From assembly GCA_965224735.1 (NCBI GenBank), contig OZ245059.1, forward strand, positions 248,001 to 312,000: a stretch of 64,000 nt of DNA. Reading direction: 5' to 3'. Shown piece after piece: positions 15,747 to 23,436 of this stretch. The stretch's first letter is position 1. Every line of letters begins with the position of its first letter. The stretch is from Robiginitomaculum_A sp036478535. GTDB taxonomy: Bacteria > Pseudomonadota > Alphaproteobacteria > Caulobacterales > Maricaulaceae. The translations under genes were made by a program, and so were the position numbers. A model generated the notes under the pieces. The model did no database searches, was not told the DNA's origin, and saw only the letters and a list, made by a program, of their open reading frames with translations.

Positions 15747-17648
15747 TTAAGCGTTATTGTCGTCTACGTCTTCAAACTCGGCATCGACAATATCTTCATC
15801 CTCTTCAGAAGTCGCTTCGCTTTCAGAACTGGCGCCTTCAGCGCTCGCGCTTTGATAAATGGCTTCACCCATTTTCATAACGGCTGCAGTCAATTCACCA
15901 GTTTTCTCGGTGATTTCCTCTGTGTCTTCACCTTCTGCAATCTCGCGAACTTCTTTGATCAAGTTTACGATGTTTTCGCGGTCTGCTTCTTCGATTTTAT
16001 CGCCATGCTCTTCAAGGTCTTTTTCAGCTTTGTGAGCCAGACCTTCAGCTTGATTCTTCGCTTCAGCAAGCGCGCGGCGCTCTTTATCACTATCTGCGTT
16101 TTTCTCAGCGTCTTTCACCATAGCTTCGATATCAGCATCTGACAGACCGCCACTCGCTTGGATGCGAATTTGCTGCTCTTTGCCCGTAGCATTGTCTTTG
16201 GCAGACACATTCACAAGGCCATTCGCATCAATATCGAAAGTCACTTCGATTTGCGGCAAGCCGCGTGGCGCTGGCGGAATGCCAACCAAATCAAATTGTC
16301 CCAAGAGCTTGTTATCAGCAGCCATTTCGCGCTCGCCTTGAGAGACGCGGATGGTCACAGCTGATTGGTTATCCGCTGCCGTTGAATAAATTTGAGATTT
16401 TTTGGTCGGGATTGTCGTGTTGCGATCTATCATGCGCGTGAACACACCACCTTCGGTTTCAATACCTAGGGACAATGGCGTTACGTCCAATAGAAGCACG
16501 TCTTTAACATCGCCCTGCAATACGCCCGCTTGAATAGCTGCACCCATAGCAACAACTTCGTCAGGATTCACAGATTTGTTGACGTCTTTGCCAAAAAACT
16601 TTGACACAGCTTCTTGTACCATAGGCATACGGGTCATACCACCAACCAAAACAATATCATCAATATCTGCAGCCTTCAGGCCAGCGTCGGCGAGCGCTTT
16701 TTTACATGGCGCGATGGTACGTTTTACCAAATCTCCCACAAGCGCTTCTAGTTTCGCGCGGGTTATTTTCATGGTTAAATGCTTAGGGCCAGACGCATCC
16801 GCCGTGATGAAGGGGAGATTAACCTCATAGCTACTCGCAGAAGAAAGTTCTTTTTTCGCTTTTTCAGCTTCTTCACGAAGACGCTGAAGCGCGAGTTTAT
16901 CTTTCTTAAGGTCAATGCCGTTTTCTTTATTAAATTCTTCGGCGAAATACTCTACTATACGCATATCGAAGTCTTCACCGCCCAGGAACGTATCGCCATT
17001 GGTTGCTTTAACTTCGAAAACGCCATCACCAATTTCTAGGATGGACACATCAAATGTACCGCCGCCCAAATCGTAAACAGCAATGGTTTTGCCATCTTCT
17101 TTGTTCATGCCGTAGGCGAGTGCCGCCGCTGTTGGCTCATTGATAATGCGCAGAACTTCTAGGCCAGCAATTTTACCCGCGTCTTTTGTTGCTTGGCGCT
17201 GTGCGTCATTAAAATAAGCAGGGACTGTGATCACCGCTTGGGTGACTTTATCGCCCAAAAAGCTCTCAGCCGTATCTTTCATTTTTTGCAAAATAATCGC
17301 AGATACTTCCGCTGGGGACATGTTTTTTTTAGGCCCCTTTACATAGGCATCACCGTTTTTGCCTTTAACAATTTTATAAGGCACAAGCTTGGCGTCCTTC
17401 TTGACCATCGGGTCAGTGAAAGGGCGGCCAATAAGGCGCTTAATCGCGAAAAATGTGTGGTCAGGGTTGGTCACTGCTTGGCGACGCGCAGGCTGCCCAA
17501 CAAGGCGCTCGCCGCCGTCCGAAAATGCGACAACGGATGGGGTGGTGCGCTGACCTTCTGCGTTTTCTAAAACGCGGGGTTTGTCGCCGTCCATAACAGC
17601 GACGCAGGAATTAGTGGTTCCCAAATCAATACCAATAACTTTAGTCAT
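15747..17648 (-). CDS. dnaK: Chaperone protein DnaK (Hsp70)
   Basis: A 633-residue Hsp70. The N-terminal ATPase domain carries IGIDLGTTNSCVAV, AVYDLGGGTFDVSIL and VLVGGMTRMPMVQ; the linker and substrate-binding domain follow (DVLLLDVTPLSLGIET), then the helical lid and an acidic tail ending near DAEFEDVDDN. ATG 17648 follows GGAGATAGAT. The gene is read from a heat-shock-type promoter about 125 nt upstream and leads into dnaJ. Length and domain order are normal, and I saw no defects. The 5' leader contains a 24-bp tandem repeat. Confidence 0.98.
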   Translation of the reverse strand: MTKVIGIDLGTTNSCVAVMDGDKPRVLENAEGQRTTPSVVAFSDGGERLVGQPARRQAVTNPDHTFFAIKRLIGRPFTDPMVKKDAKLVPYKIVKGKNGDAYVKGPKKNMSPAEVSAIILQKMKDTAESFLGDKVTQAVITVPAYFNDAQRQATKDAGKIAGLEVLRIINEPTAAALAYGMNKEDGKTIAVYDLGGGTFDVSILEIGDGVFEVKATNGDTFLGGEDFDMRIVEYFAEEFNKENGIDLKKDKLALQRLREEAEKAKKELSSASSYEVNLPFITADASGPKHLTMKITRAKLEALVGDLVKRTIAPCKKALADAGLKAADIDDIVLVGGMTRMPMVQEAVSKFFGKDVNKSVNPDEVVAMGAAIQAGVLQGDVKDVLLLDVTPLSLGIETEGGVFTRMIDRNTTIPTKKSQIYSTAADNQSAVTIRVSQGEREMAADNKLLGQFDLVGIPPAPRGLPQIEVTFDIDANGLVNVSAKDNATGKEQQIRIQASGGLSDADIEAMVKDAEKNADSDKERRALAEAKNQAEGLAHKAEKDLEEHGDKIEEADRENIVNLIKEVREIAEGEDTEEITEKTGELTAAVMKMGEAIYQSASAEGASSESEATSEEDEDIVDAEFEDVDDNNA

Positions 17649-17672
17649 ATCTATCTCCGTAGTGCGGCCTTT

Positions 17673-17720
17673 ATTCCTTATTAAAGTTCTAACAAGATTC
17701 CCTATTAGAGTTCTAACAAG
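17673..17720. repeat. 2 x 24-bp tandem repeat in the dnaK leader
   Basis: Units 17673-17696 and 17697-17720 are directly adjacent and identical at 22 of 24 positions (core gttctaacaag). They lie between the heat-shock promoter and the dnaK start, so they are transcribed in the 5' leader. Each unit could place an RNA element in duplicate, but nothing shows a function. Confidence 0.9.
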
Positions 17721-17770
17721 CCGCGTTAAATTAAAAATTATGTGAACACAAAAGCATTCCGTTACCCGCC

Positions 17771-17798
17771 ATATGGGGGAGATTTTCGAGCCTGCAAG
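17771..17798 (-). promoter_or_regulatory. RpoH (sigma-32) type promoter for dnaK
   Basis: On the minus strand CTTG (complement of 17795-17798) is followed after 16 nt by CCCCATAT (complement of 17771-17778), close to the alphaproteobacterial heat-shock sigma consensus. Transcription would start near 17764. I looked for a CIRCE operator here and did not find one. The rest of 17649-18002 holds only the tandem repeats at 17673 and 17987 and AT-rich sequence without a gene. Confidence 0.75.
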
Positions 17799-17986
17799 GG
17801 TTTGTGTGGCGATTTGGCAAAAAAAAATTATATTTTCTGCATTTGTTCACCTTCAGTGTTTACACAAGATAAACCATCCACCTTAGATAATGCATTCTTA
17901 ACCAGCGCAACCTACAAAACGTCTACTCTCATCTCTTAATACAGCGGCGTTTGAGCGGATCAAACACCATTTTTAATAGTTTCATT

Positions 17987-18014
17987 ATATGTTACACAGA
18001 ATATGTTACACAGA
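17987..18014. repeat. 2 x 14-bp tandem repeat at the alkB-like start
   Basis: atatgttacacaga occurs twice without a gap (17987-18000 and 18001-18014). Each unit contains an ATG, so the duplication has created a second candidate start codon for the gene that follows, though only the second ATG (18003) is in frame with it. Confidence 0.9.
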
Positions 18015-18638
18015 GTAATGCTTATAAAACTTCCAAATGGATTCACCTATAAACCTGAGTATTTTAACCGCAAAATGCAAGAAGAACTGTTAGGCTATGT
18101 CAGCGCCGCCGCGCGCGGCGTGGCGCCATTTTATCAACCAACAATGCCGTGCACAGGCCAGCCCTTATCTGTCGTCATGAGTAATTTTGGTCCGCTAGGC
18201 TGGGTGACAGACAAAGAGGGTGGGTATAGGTATGAACCAACACATCCGAAGACAGGGAAATCATGGCCCGCTATGCCACAAGCCTTGCTGAATTTATGGG
18301 ACGTACTGACGGGTTACCCTGCCTTGCCAGAAGCTTGCCTCATCAATTGGTATAGGGAAGGTTCTAAAATGGGTATGCATGTGGATCTGGACGAGTTTGA
18401 TTTGAACGCCCCCGTTGTTTCCGTCAGCCTTGGCGATCCTGCAAGATATCGGCTGGGCGGGCAAAAACGTGGCGGAAAAACCCATAACCTTAAACTTTCA
18501 TCAGGCGATGTGGTTGTGCTTGCGGGCGATGCACGACGCTGCTATCATGGGGTGGATAAAATTTTCTATGGCCAATCCACTCTTGTTCCCAAAGGCGGAC
18601 GGATTAATCTAACCATGCGGCGTGTGAACAAGCCCTAG
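18003..18638 (+). CDS. alkB: AlkB-like 2-oxoglutarate/Fe(II) dioxygenase
   Basis: 211 residues. The iron-binding triad is visible as H-x-D in GMHVDLDEFD and the distal H in CYHGVDK, followed by the 2-oxoglutarate arginines in RINLTMRRV. NWYREGSKMG and VVSVSLGDPARY are typical of the AlkB family, which removes alkyl groups from N1-adenine and N3-cytosine in nucleic acids. Starts at 18003 or 18018 are both possible. The gene is convergent with an alpha/beta hydrolase, and both stop codons lie within a 17-bp tandem duplication. Divergent from dnaK. Confidence 0.88.
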   Translation: MLHRVMLIKLPNGFTYKPEYFNRKMQEELLGYVSAAARGVAPFYQPTMPCTGQPLSVVMSNFGPLGWVTDKEGGYRYEPTHPKTGKSWPAMPQALLNLWDVLTGYPALPEACLINWYREGSKMGMHVDLDEFDLNAPVVSVSLGDPARYRLGGQKRGGKTHNLKLSSGDVVVLAGDARRCYHGVDKIFYGQSTLVPKGGRINLTMRRVNKP

Positions 18639-18671
18639 TTACATGTCTCTACTTGTTACATGTCTCTACTT
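18638..18671. repeat. 2 x 17-bp tandem repeat at convergent gene ends
   Basis: gttacatgtctctactt is present twice back to back (18638-18654 and 18655-18671) with no mismatch. The first unit starts at the last base of the alkB-like stop codon; the second contains the stop codon of the hydrolase on the opposite strand. Confidence 0.92.
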
Positions 18672-19432
18672 GCTATTTCCTCAGCCGCGCGAAGCATACG
18701 GGCAATATCTTTCTCTCCCGACAAATTATGCCCGCCGTTTTTAATTAAGCTCATTTCTATGTCGTTGCTTGTGAAAATATCGATGAGTTTTTGAGCATGG
18801 CTCCATGGCACGGAGTTGTCTTGCATGCCTTGTAAAATACGTAAAGGGCCCTCAAAATTTATGGGCACGTCCATAAGTAGGTTTTCGCGCCCATTGAGTA
18901 TGAGGGCGCGGCTTATCTCATATGGCTCGTCATAATCGGAAGGTTCATAATATATGCCTTTTTCCATTATGGTTTTGCGGATGGTTTCGTCATACCCTGC
19001 CCACATTAGTTTTTCGGTAAAATCAAAAGCAGGCGCTATGAAGAGCATGGCTTTGATGCGTTTTGGCTCTCTCAGCGCAGCCAGCGTGGCCACCCATGCG
19101 CCCATAGAAGAGCCAACTAAAATCTGCGGGCCTTTTGTAAGTTCATTGATTACCTGCGCCGTATCCGATACCCAGCGCGATATTGTGCCCTTGGAAAATA
19201 TGCCGCTCGATTGCCCATGCCCAAAATAATCAAAGCGCACGCAACCATGATCGTTCTTAATCGCCCAATCATGCAAGGCGATTGCTTTGCTGCCCTCCAT
19301 ATCGGATTTAAGACCGCCGCACCAAATAAAGCCAGGTTTTGTTCCGCTTGTTTTTTTATACGCAATTTTGTTTTTTTCTTCGCCGCCAAAAGCACGACTG
19401 GGCAAAAAAAATACTTTGCTCGCATTTATCAT
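18656..19432 (-). CDS. Alpha/beta hydrolase
   Basis: 258 residues with the alpha/beta-hydrolase nucleophile elbow GSSMGAW (G-x-S-x-G), a preceding FDYFGHGQSSG segment, an acidic residue region around LQGMQDNSVPW and the catalytic-base histidine in NGGHNLSG. IWCGGLKSDMEGSKA near the N-terminus is typical of the subgroup sometimes annotated as carboxylesterase or palmitoyl-protein-thioesterase-like. No signal peptide, so it is cytoplasmic. The substrate is unknown. It is divergent from the GT4 gene across a 26-bp palindrome. Confidence 0.88.
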   Translation of the reverse strand: MINASKVFFLPSRAFGGEEKNKIAYKKTSGTKPGFIWCGGLKSDMEGSKAIALHDWAIKNDHGCVRFDYFGHGQSSGIFSKGTISRWVSDTAQVINELTKGPQILVGSSMGAWVATLAALREPKRIKAMLFIAPAFDFTEKLMWAGYDETIRKTIMEKGIYYEPSDYDEPYEISRALILNGRENLLMDVPINFEGPLRILQGMQDNSVPWSHAQKLIDIFTSNDIEMSLIKNGGHNLSGEKDIARMLRAAEEIASRDM

Positions 19433-19446
19433 AATATGTGTCTTTC

Positions 19447-19472
19447 CATATAAGGGAATATTCCCTTATATG
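19447..19472. promoter_or_regulatory. Perfect 26-bp palindrome between divergent genes
   Basis: catataagggaat at 19447-19459 is followed immediately by its exact reverse complement to 19472. It lies 14 bp from the hydrolase start and 5 bp from the GT4 start, so as DNA it could be an operator acting on both genes, and as RNA it would put a stem next to the GT4 start codon. Confidence 0.7.
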
Positions 19473-19477
19473 AAGTT

Positions 19478-20611
19478 ATGAATATCTTACAAGTATTACC
19501 CGAGCTTAATGCAGGCGGGGTTGAGCGTACAACCATTGAAATCGCACAGGCTCTAAATGCTCAAGGGCATGTGCCTCATGTGGCGAGCCTTGGTGGACGC
19601 ATGGAGGACGAATTACGCGCGGCAGGCGGCGTTTTGCACCGCTTGTCTGTTGGCTCAAAGAACCCGCTTTCTCTTCGCAGCAATATCCGCGCGCTAACAA
19701 AAATTATAAAAAACCATAAAATTGATCTAGTTCATGTTCGTTCACGCGCACCTGCATGGGCCGCAAAACCTGCCGCCGAGGGCGCGCATATACCCTTTAT
19801 CACTACATATCATGGCATTTATAACGCAAAATCACGGCTTAAAAGGCGATACAACGCAATTATGGCCAAAGGCGATATTATTATTGCAAACTCTGAATTT
19901 ACCAAAGCCCACATTTTAAAAGAACATGGCGTAGACCCAGAAAGAATCGTGGTTATTCCTCGCGGCGTTGATATGAAAAAGTTTGACCCAAGCAATGTTT
20001 CAAATACAGACGTTCAAGATATAAAAGCACATTGGGGCGTAGGTAACGCAAACCCTATTTTACTTTTACCTGGGCGGCTCACCCGCTGGAAAGGCCAACT
20101 CATCGCCATACAAGCTCTGACAAATCTTAGCGCCGAGTCGCACCTTGTTTTGCTTGGGGACGCACAGGGGCGCGATGCATATGTCGCAGAAATACGGGCT
20201 TTAATCAGTAAACTCGACCTAAAAGAGCGGGTAATTATCGCGCCCCATACCCAAAATATGCCTGCGGCATTTATGGCTTCTAATCTGGTGATTTCCGCGT
20301 CCACTGACCCCGAAGCGTTCGGGCGTGTCTCTGCAGAAGCGCAAGCAATGCAAAGGCTTGTGGCCGCAAGCAATCATGGCGGATCATGCGAAACTATCAT
20401 TGATGGCAAAACAGGGCGGCTTGTTACCCCATCTGACCCAAGCGCCCTCGCGCAAGGGATTTCCGATATATTAGCCATCCCATCAGCGCAATATACAAAA
20501 ATGGCTGCCGATGCCCGCGCCCGCATAGCTGACAAATTTTCCGCAAATGCTTTAAAAAACGCAACACTTACCGTTTATAAAGAGGCTATAAAAGGCAATT
20601 TGCCTCACTAA
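19478..20611 (+). CDS. GT4 family glycosyltransferase
   Basis: 377 residues with the GT-B fold. The N-terminal acceptor domain begins NILQVLPELNAGGVERTTIEIAQAL; the C-terminal donor domain has LLPGRLTRWKGQ, APHTQNMPAAF and the E-x7-E type motif within DPEAFGRVSAEAQAM. This pattern fits GT4 transferases of lipopolysaccharide or capsule assembly in alphaproteobacteria, but the sugar and acceptor cannot be read from sequence. ATG 19478 has only a weak box (gaag) and sits next to the palindrome. It stands alone, not in a surface-polysaccharide cluster. Confidence 0.88.
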   Translation: MNILQVLPELNAGGVERTTIEIAQALNAQGHVPHVASLGGRMEDELRAAGGVLHRLSVGSKNPLSLRSNIRALTKIIKNHKIDLVHVRSRAPAWAAKPAAEGAHIPFITTYHGIYNAKSRLKRRYNAIMAKGDIIIANSEFTKAHILKEHGVDPERIVVIPRGVDMKKFDPSNVSNTDVQDIKAHWGVGNANPILLLPGRLTRWKGQLIAIQALTNLSAESHLVLLGDAQGRDAYVAEIRALISKLDLKERVIIAPHTQNMPAAFMASNLVISASTDPEAFGRVSAEAQAMQRLVAASNHGGSCETIIDGKTGRLVTPSDPSALAQGISDILAIPSAQYTKMAADARARIADKFSANALKNATLTVYKEAIKGNLPH

Positions 20612-20626
20612 ACGATTAATGAGCGC

Positions 20627-20656
20627 TTGAAATTTTATTCTAACATGACATATACA
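20627..20656 (+). promoter_or_regulatory. Candidate housekeeping promoter for infC
   Basis: TTGAAA at 20627-20632 and TATACA at 20651-20656 are separated by 18 bp. This would give a leader of roughly 55-60 nt before the infC start. It is assigned by consensus only. Confidence 0.45.
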
Positions 20657-20717
20657 GACTGTGAGGGGTAAAGCCCGCCATATAAATTTTAAAAATTAGT
20701 CATTTTGGAGACCGAAC

Positions 20718-21260
20718 ATAGCCCGTAGACCTCATTCCATGCAGCGCCCTAAACGTGAAAAAGGGCCGCGCATAAACAGTGAAATCACTTCACCTAAAGT
20801 CCTTCTCATTACAGAAACTGGAGAAAAACGCGGCGTCGTCCTATTAGAGGATGCACTGAGCGCCGCACGCAGTGCCGGGCTGGATTTAGTCGAGGTTGCA
20901 CCAAGCCCTGAAATGCCTGTTTGTAAAATTCTTGATTATGGCAAAATGCGTTTTGAAGCCCAAAAGAAAAAGACTGCCAATAAAAAACGTCAAAAGACCC
21001 AGCAGCTTAAAGAAATTAAGATGCGACCCAATATAGATACCCATGACTATTTAGTGAAAACAAAAGCCATGACGAAATTCTTTGAACGCGGCGACAAAGT
21101 AAAAGTGACGATACGCTTTCGCGGGCGCGAAATGGCTCATATGGATCTTGGACGTAATTTGCTGGAGCGCGTTAAAGAAGATTTTGAAGAAACAACTAAG
21201 GTCGAGTTTCATCCAAAAACCGAAGGTCGCCTGATGACCATGGTGCTTGCGCCAAAATAG
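20718..21260 (+). CDS. infC: Translation initiation factor IF-3, AUA start
   Basis: IF-3 binds the 30S subunit and rejects start codons other than AUG, GUG and UUG. The N-domain (GPRINSEITSPKVLLI), linker (FEAQKKKTANKKRQKTQQ) and C-domain (IKMRPNIDTHDYLVK, KVTIRFRGREMAH) are present. The frame remains open upstream of ATG 20739, and the upstream residues ARRPHS match the family N-terminus, which commonly begins MARRP. GGAG at 20707-20710 is spaced 7 nt from an in-frame ATA at 20718 but ~28 nt from the ATG. I therefore place the start at ATA; infC genes are known for rare start codons that allow autoregulation. Confidence 0.9.
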   Translation: MARRPHSMQRPKREKGPRINSEITSPKVLLITETGEKRGVVLLEDALSAARSAGLDLVEVAPSPEMPVCKILDYGKMRFEAQKKKTANKKRQKTQQLKEIKMRPNIDTHDYLVKTKAMTKFFERGDKVKVTIRFRGREMAHMDLGRNLLERVKEDFEETTKVEFHPKTEGRLMTMVLAPK

Positions 21261-21272
21261 AAAGCTAAAATT

Positions 21273-21449
21273 ATGGCATTACTCAGAGCACTCTTAGCCC
21301 TATTCTTATTACCAGGAAATTCGGTCATTAAAGCAATAGGTATTAATACTGAAGAAGACGGCGGCATTATTCGTAGCTTTGTCAATATGATGTTTTGGGG
21401 CATTTTGGCATTTTTACTGGCTTTGCTCTTTATTAGGGGGCACGCTTAA
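21273..21449 (+). CDS. Small membrane protein (58 aa)
   Basis: A 58-residue frame begins 12 bp after infC: MALLRALLALFLLPGNSV, then INTEEDGGIIRSFVNMM and a second hydrophobic stretch WGILAFLLALLFIRG. Two membrane helices joined by an acidic loop are likely. The short spacing implies cotranscription with infC. I do not recognise a family. Codon use and amphipathic layout look like a real protein, but the ribosome-binding site (agctaaaatt) is weak. Confidence 0.6.
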   Translation: MALLRALLALFLLPGNSVIKAIGINTEEDGGIIRSFVNMMFWGILAFLLALLFIRGHA

Positions 21450-21521
21450 GCTTTTTAGCAATTCAATCTATGAATAAGGTTTGGGTTTGGACATATATTG
21501 CCTGCTAATAACTGTGGCGGT

Positions 21522-21839
21522 TTATTGTGCCTCGGGTGTGGTGACAACAATGCCGTCAATTTCATCGGTGAGTAATATTTGGCACGACAGGCGCGACGTT
21601 TCGCGCACACCTTCGGCAAAATCTAGCATGCTCTCTTCCATATCATCCATAGGTTTTATCTTGCTGATCCAAGCTTCATCTACATAAACATGGCAAGTAG
21701 CACAAGCACACGCGCCGCCGCAATCAGCGTCAATGCCTGGAACCATATTTTGTACGGCCGCTTCCATAATGTTTGCGCCCGCCTTGGCTTCAACATCGCG
21801 CCGCGTTCCATCTTGATCAATAAAGGTAATCTTAGGCAT
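21522..21839 (-). CDS. 2Fe-2S ferredoxin (adrenodoxin type)
   Basis: 105 residues. Cluster ligands are in DCGGACACATCHVYVD (C-x5-C-x2-C) and the fourth cysteine in SRLSCQILLTDEIDG. This is the plant/vertebrate-type fold subgroup related to adrenodoxin and bacterial FdxB, which passes electrons to monooxygenases or to iron-sulfur assembly. ATG 21839 follows GGAGAAAAA. It is monocistronic and transcribed toward infC. The redox partner is not in the window. Confidence 0.93.
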   Translation of the reverse strand: MPKITFIDQDGTRRDVEAKAGANIMEAAVQNMVPGIDADCGGACACATCHVYVDEAWISKIKPMDDMEESMLDFAEGVRETSRLSCQILLTDEIDGIVVTTPEAQ

Positions 21840-21932
21840 TTTTTCTCCGCGAATATGAAAATTTTCTAAACTCTATTTAGCGAGGATAAAAAGAATTGCA
21901 AGCCTGCCCTTAAGGCGCATATATTAAAGTCT

Positions 21933-22388
21933 ATGAACGCGATTCTTAAGACAATTAACCTCGCGGACGCCCAAGCCACACAGGCGCTTGGCGCGCGCCT
22001 TGCAAATACCCTAAAGCCGGGCGATATTTTAGCCTTGCGCGGTGATTTAGGCGCGGGGAAAACGACGCTTGCTCGCGGCTTTATCAACAAGTTTATGGGC
22101 GATATTAACGTACCGAGTCCAACCTATACTTTGCTGCAAACTTATAATAGCCCGCAGTTTGATATCTGGCATTTTGATTTATACCGCCTTGAAGATGAAG
22201 CCGATATTTGGGAGCTAGACATTGAAAAAGCTTTAGAGGACGGCGTGTGCCTTATAGAATGGCCCGAGCGCATAGAAAATCTATTGTCTGGCAATGAACT
22301 TTGCGTCAATATCCGCTTTTTAAATCAGGGCCGCTGTGTCAATATTTCTGGTAATCACATGTGGAAGGATCGCCTTAACGATGTCTAG
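21933..22388 (+). CDS. tsaE: tRNA t6A biosynthesis ATPase TsaE
   Basis: 151 residues with the P-loop GDLGAGKTTLARGF, PSPTYTLLQTY and FDLYRLEDEADIWELDIEKAL, then LIEWPERIE: the standard TsaE signature. TsaE works with TsaB, TsaC and TsaD to put threonylcarbamoyl on A37 of ANN-decoding tRNAs; MtaB at 61199 further thiolates that base. It opens the operon tsaE-amgK-murU-addB-addA-trxA, and its end overlaps amgK by 8 bp. Confidence 0.95.
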   Translation: MNAILKTINLADAQATQALGARLANTLKPGDILALRGDLGAGKTTLARGFINKFMGDINVPSPTYTLLQTYNSPQFDIWHFDLYRLEDEADIWELDIEKALEDGVCLIEWPERIENLLSGNELCVNIRFLNQGRCVNISGNHMWKDRLNDV

Positions 22389-23436
22389 AAACAAACAAAT
22401 AGATACCTTTTTAACAAAGTGCGGTTGGGGTAAAGCCACGCGCAATCCAGTGTCTGGGGATGCTTCTGCCCGCCGTTACACGCGGCTGGATTTAAACGGC
22501 GAGTGCGCCGTGCTTATGGACGCGCCCTATACCCCCCAAGACGATGACCCAATGAGCTATAATACACGAGCCAAAATTGCTGGGCTTAATCCAAACGCCT
22601 TTATCTGCCTTGCCAGCGCGCTCATCCGCAGGGGGTTTTCAGCTCCGAAAATTTTTGGCGCAAACCTAAAACAAGGCCTGCTATTGCTTGAAGATTTTGG
22701 CGATACTTTATTTGCCACTGTTTTAGAAAAAAACCCAAATTTAGAATCTAAGATTTACAGTGAGGCCATTTCAGTGCTTGCTTCCATTTATCGCAGCAGC
22801 ATATCAAGCGATCTTGCCGCATATAGTACACATTGGCATGTGGGCAATTATGACAAGGTCGCCTTGCAAACCGAAGTTGATTTGTTTTTTGATTGGTATT
22901 TACCCGAATTTGATATGGGCCTAAAGAGCACCGCCAAACAAGAGTGGGCAGATTTATGGCAAGATAGTTTTCAAAGTCTAAACGCCCATGCGCCTGGCCT
23001 TGCCCTGCGCGATTATCACGCGGAAAATGTATTTTGGCTGCCAAAGCGCGAGGGGCCAGCGCGCATAGGGCTCATTGATTTTCAGGACGCTCTATTCGCC
23101 CACCCTGCCTATGATTTAGTTTCGCTGTTAGAAGACGCGCGCCGCGATGTTAGCCGCTCGATCGTGCCAATGCTCATTAGTCAATTTTGCCGCGAAGCTG
23201 GTATAGAGGAAGACGAAAAATTTCACGCCGCCTACGCAGTAAGTGCGGCCCAGCGCAATGCCAAAATTTTAGGCCTTTTTGTACGGCTAGCGCGGCGCGA
23301 TAAAAAACGGCATTACCTCGATTTCATTCCGCGCGTTGCCGCCCATTTTAGGCGCGATTTATCAGCGCCGGCTCTCGCCGATTTGAAAAAATGGACACAG
23401 ATACACACCTCTAGTCTTTGGAGCGACAATGCCTAA
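22381..23436 (+). CDS. amgK: Anomeric N-acetylmuramate/N-acetylglucosamine kinase
   Basis: 351 residues of the aminoglycoside-phosphotransferase fold. GDASARRYTRLDL near the N-terminus and LRDYHAENVFWLP (catalytic HxxN block) with GLIDFQDALFAHPAYDLVSLLEDARRD (DFQ metal motif) identify it. AmgK phosphorylates MurNAc or GlcNAc at C1, the first step of the peptidoglycan recycling shortcut that bypasses MurA. ATG 22381 overlaps the tsaE stop; a longer frame from 22336 would overlap more and is unlikely. The partner murU follows directly with an 8-bp overlap. Confidence 0.92.
   Translation: MSRNKQIDTFLTKCGWGKATRNPVSGDASARRYTRLDLNGECAVLMDAPYTPQDDDPMSYNTRAKIAGLNPNAFICLASALIRRGFSAPKIFGANLKQGLLLLEDFGDTLFATVLEKNPNLESKIYSEAISVLASIYRSSISSDLAAYSTHWHVGNYDKVALQTEVDLFFDWYLPEFDMGLKSTAKQEWADLWQDSFQSLNAHAPGLALRDYHAENVFWLPKREGPARIGLIDFQDALFAHPAYDLVSLLEDARRDVSRSIVPMLISQFCREAGIEEDEKFHAAYAVSAAQRNAKILGLFVRLARRDKKRHYLDFIPRVAAHFRRDLSAPALADLKKWTQIHTSSLWSDNA

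Noticed and set aside
15852..17570. Long plus-strand open frames inside dnaK
   Set aside because: They are antisense to a fully conserved Hsp70 gene and have no recognisable domains.
17649..18002. CIRCE operator for dnaK
   Set aside because: No TTAGCACTC-N9-GAGTGCTAA-type inverted repeat is present; the promoter fits RpoH control instead.
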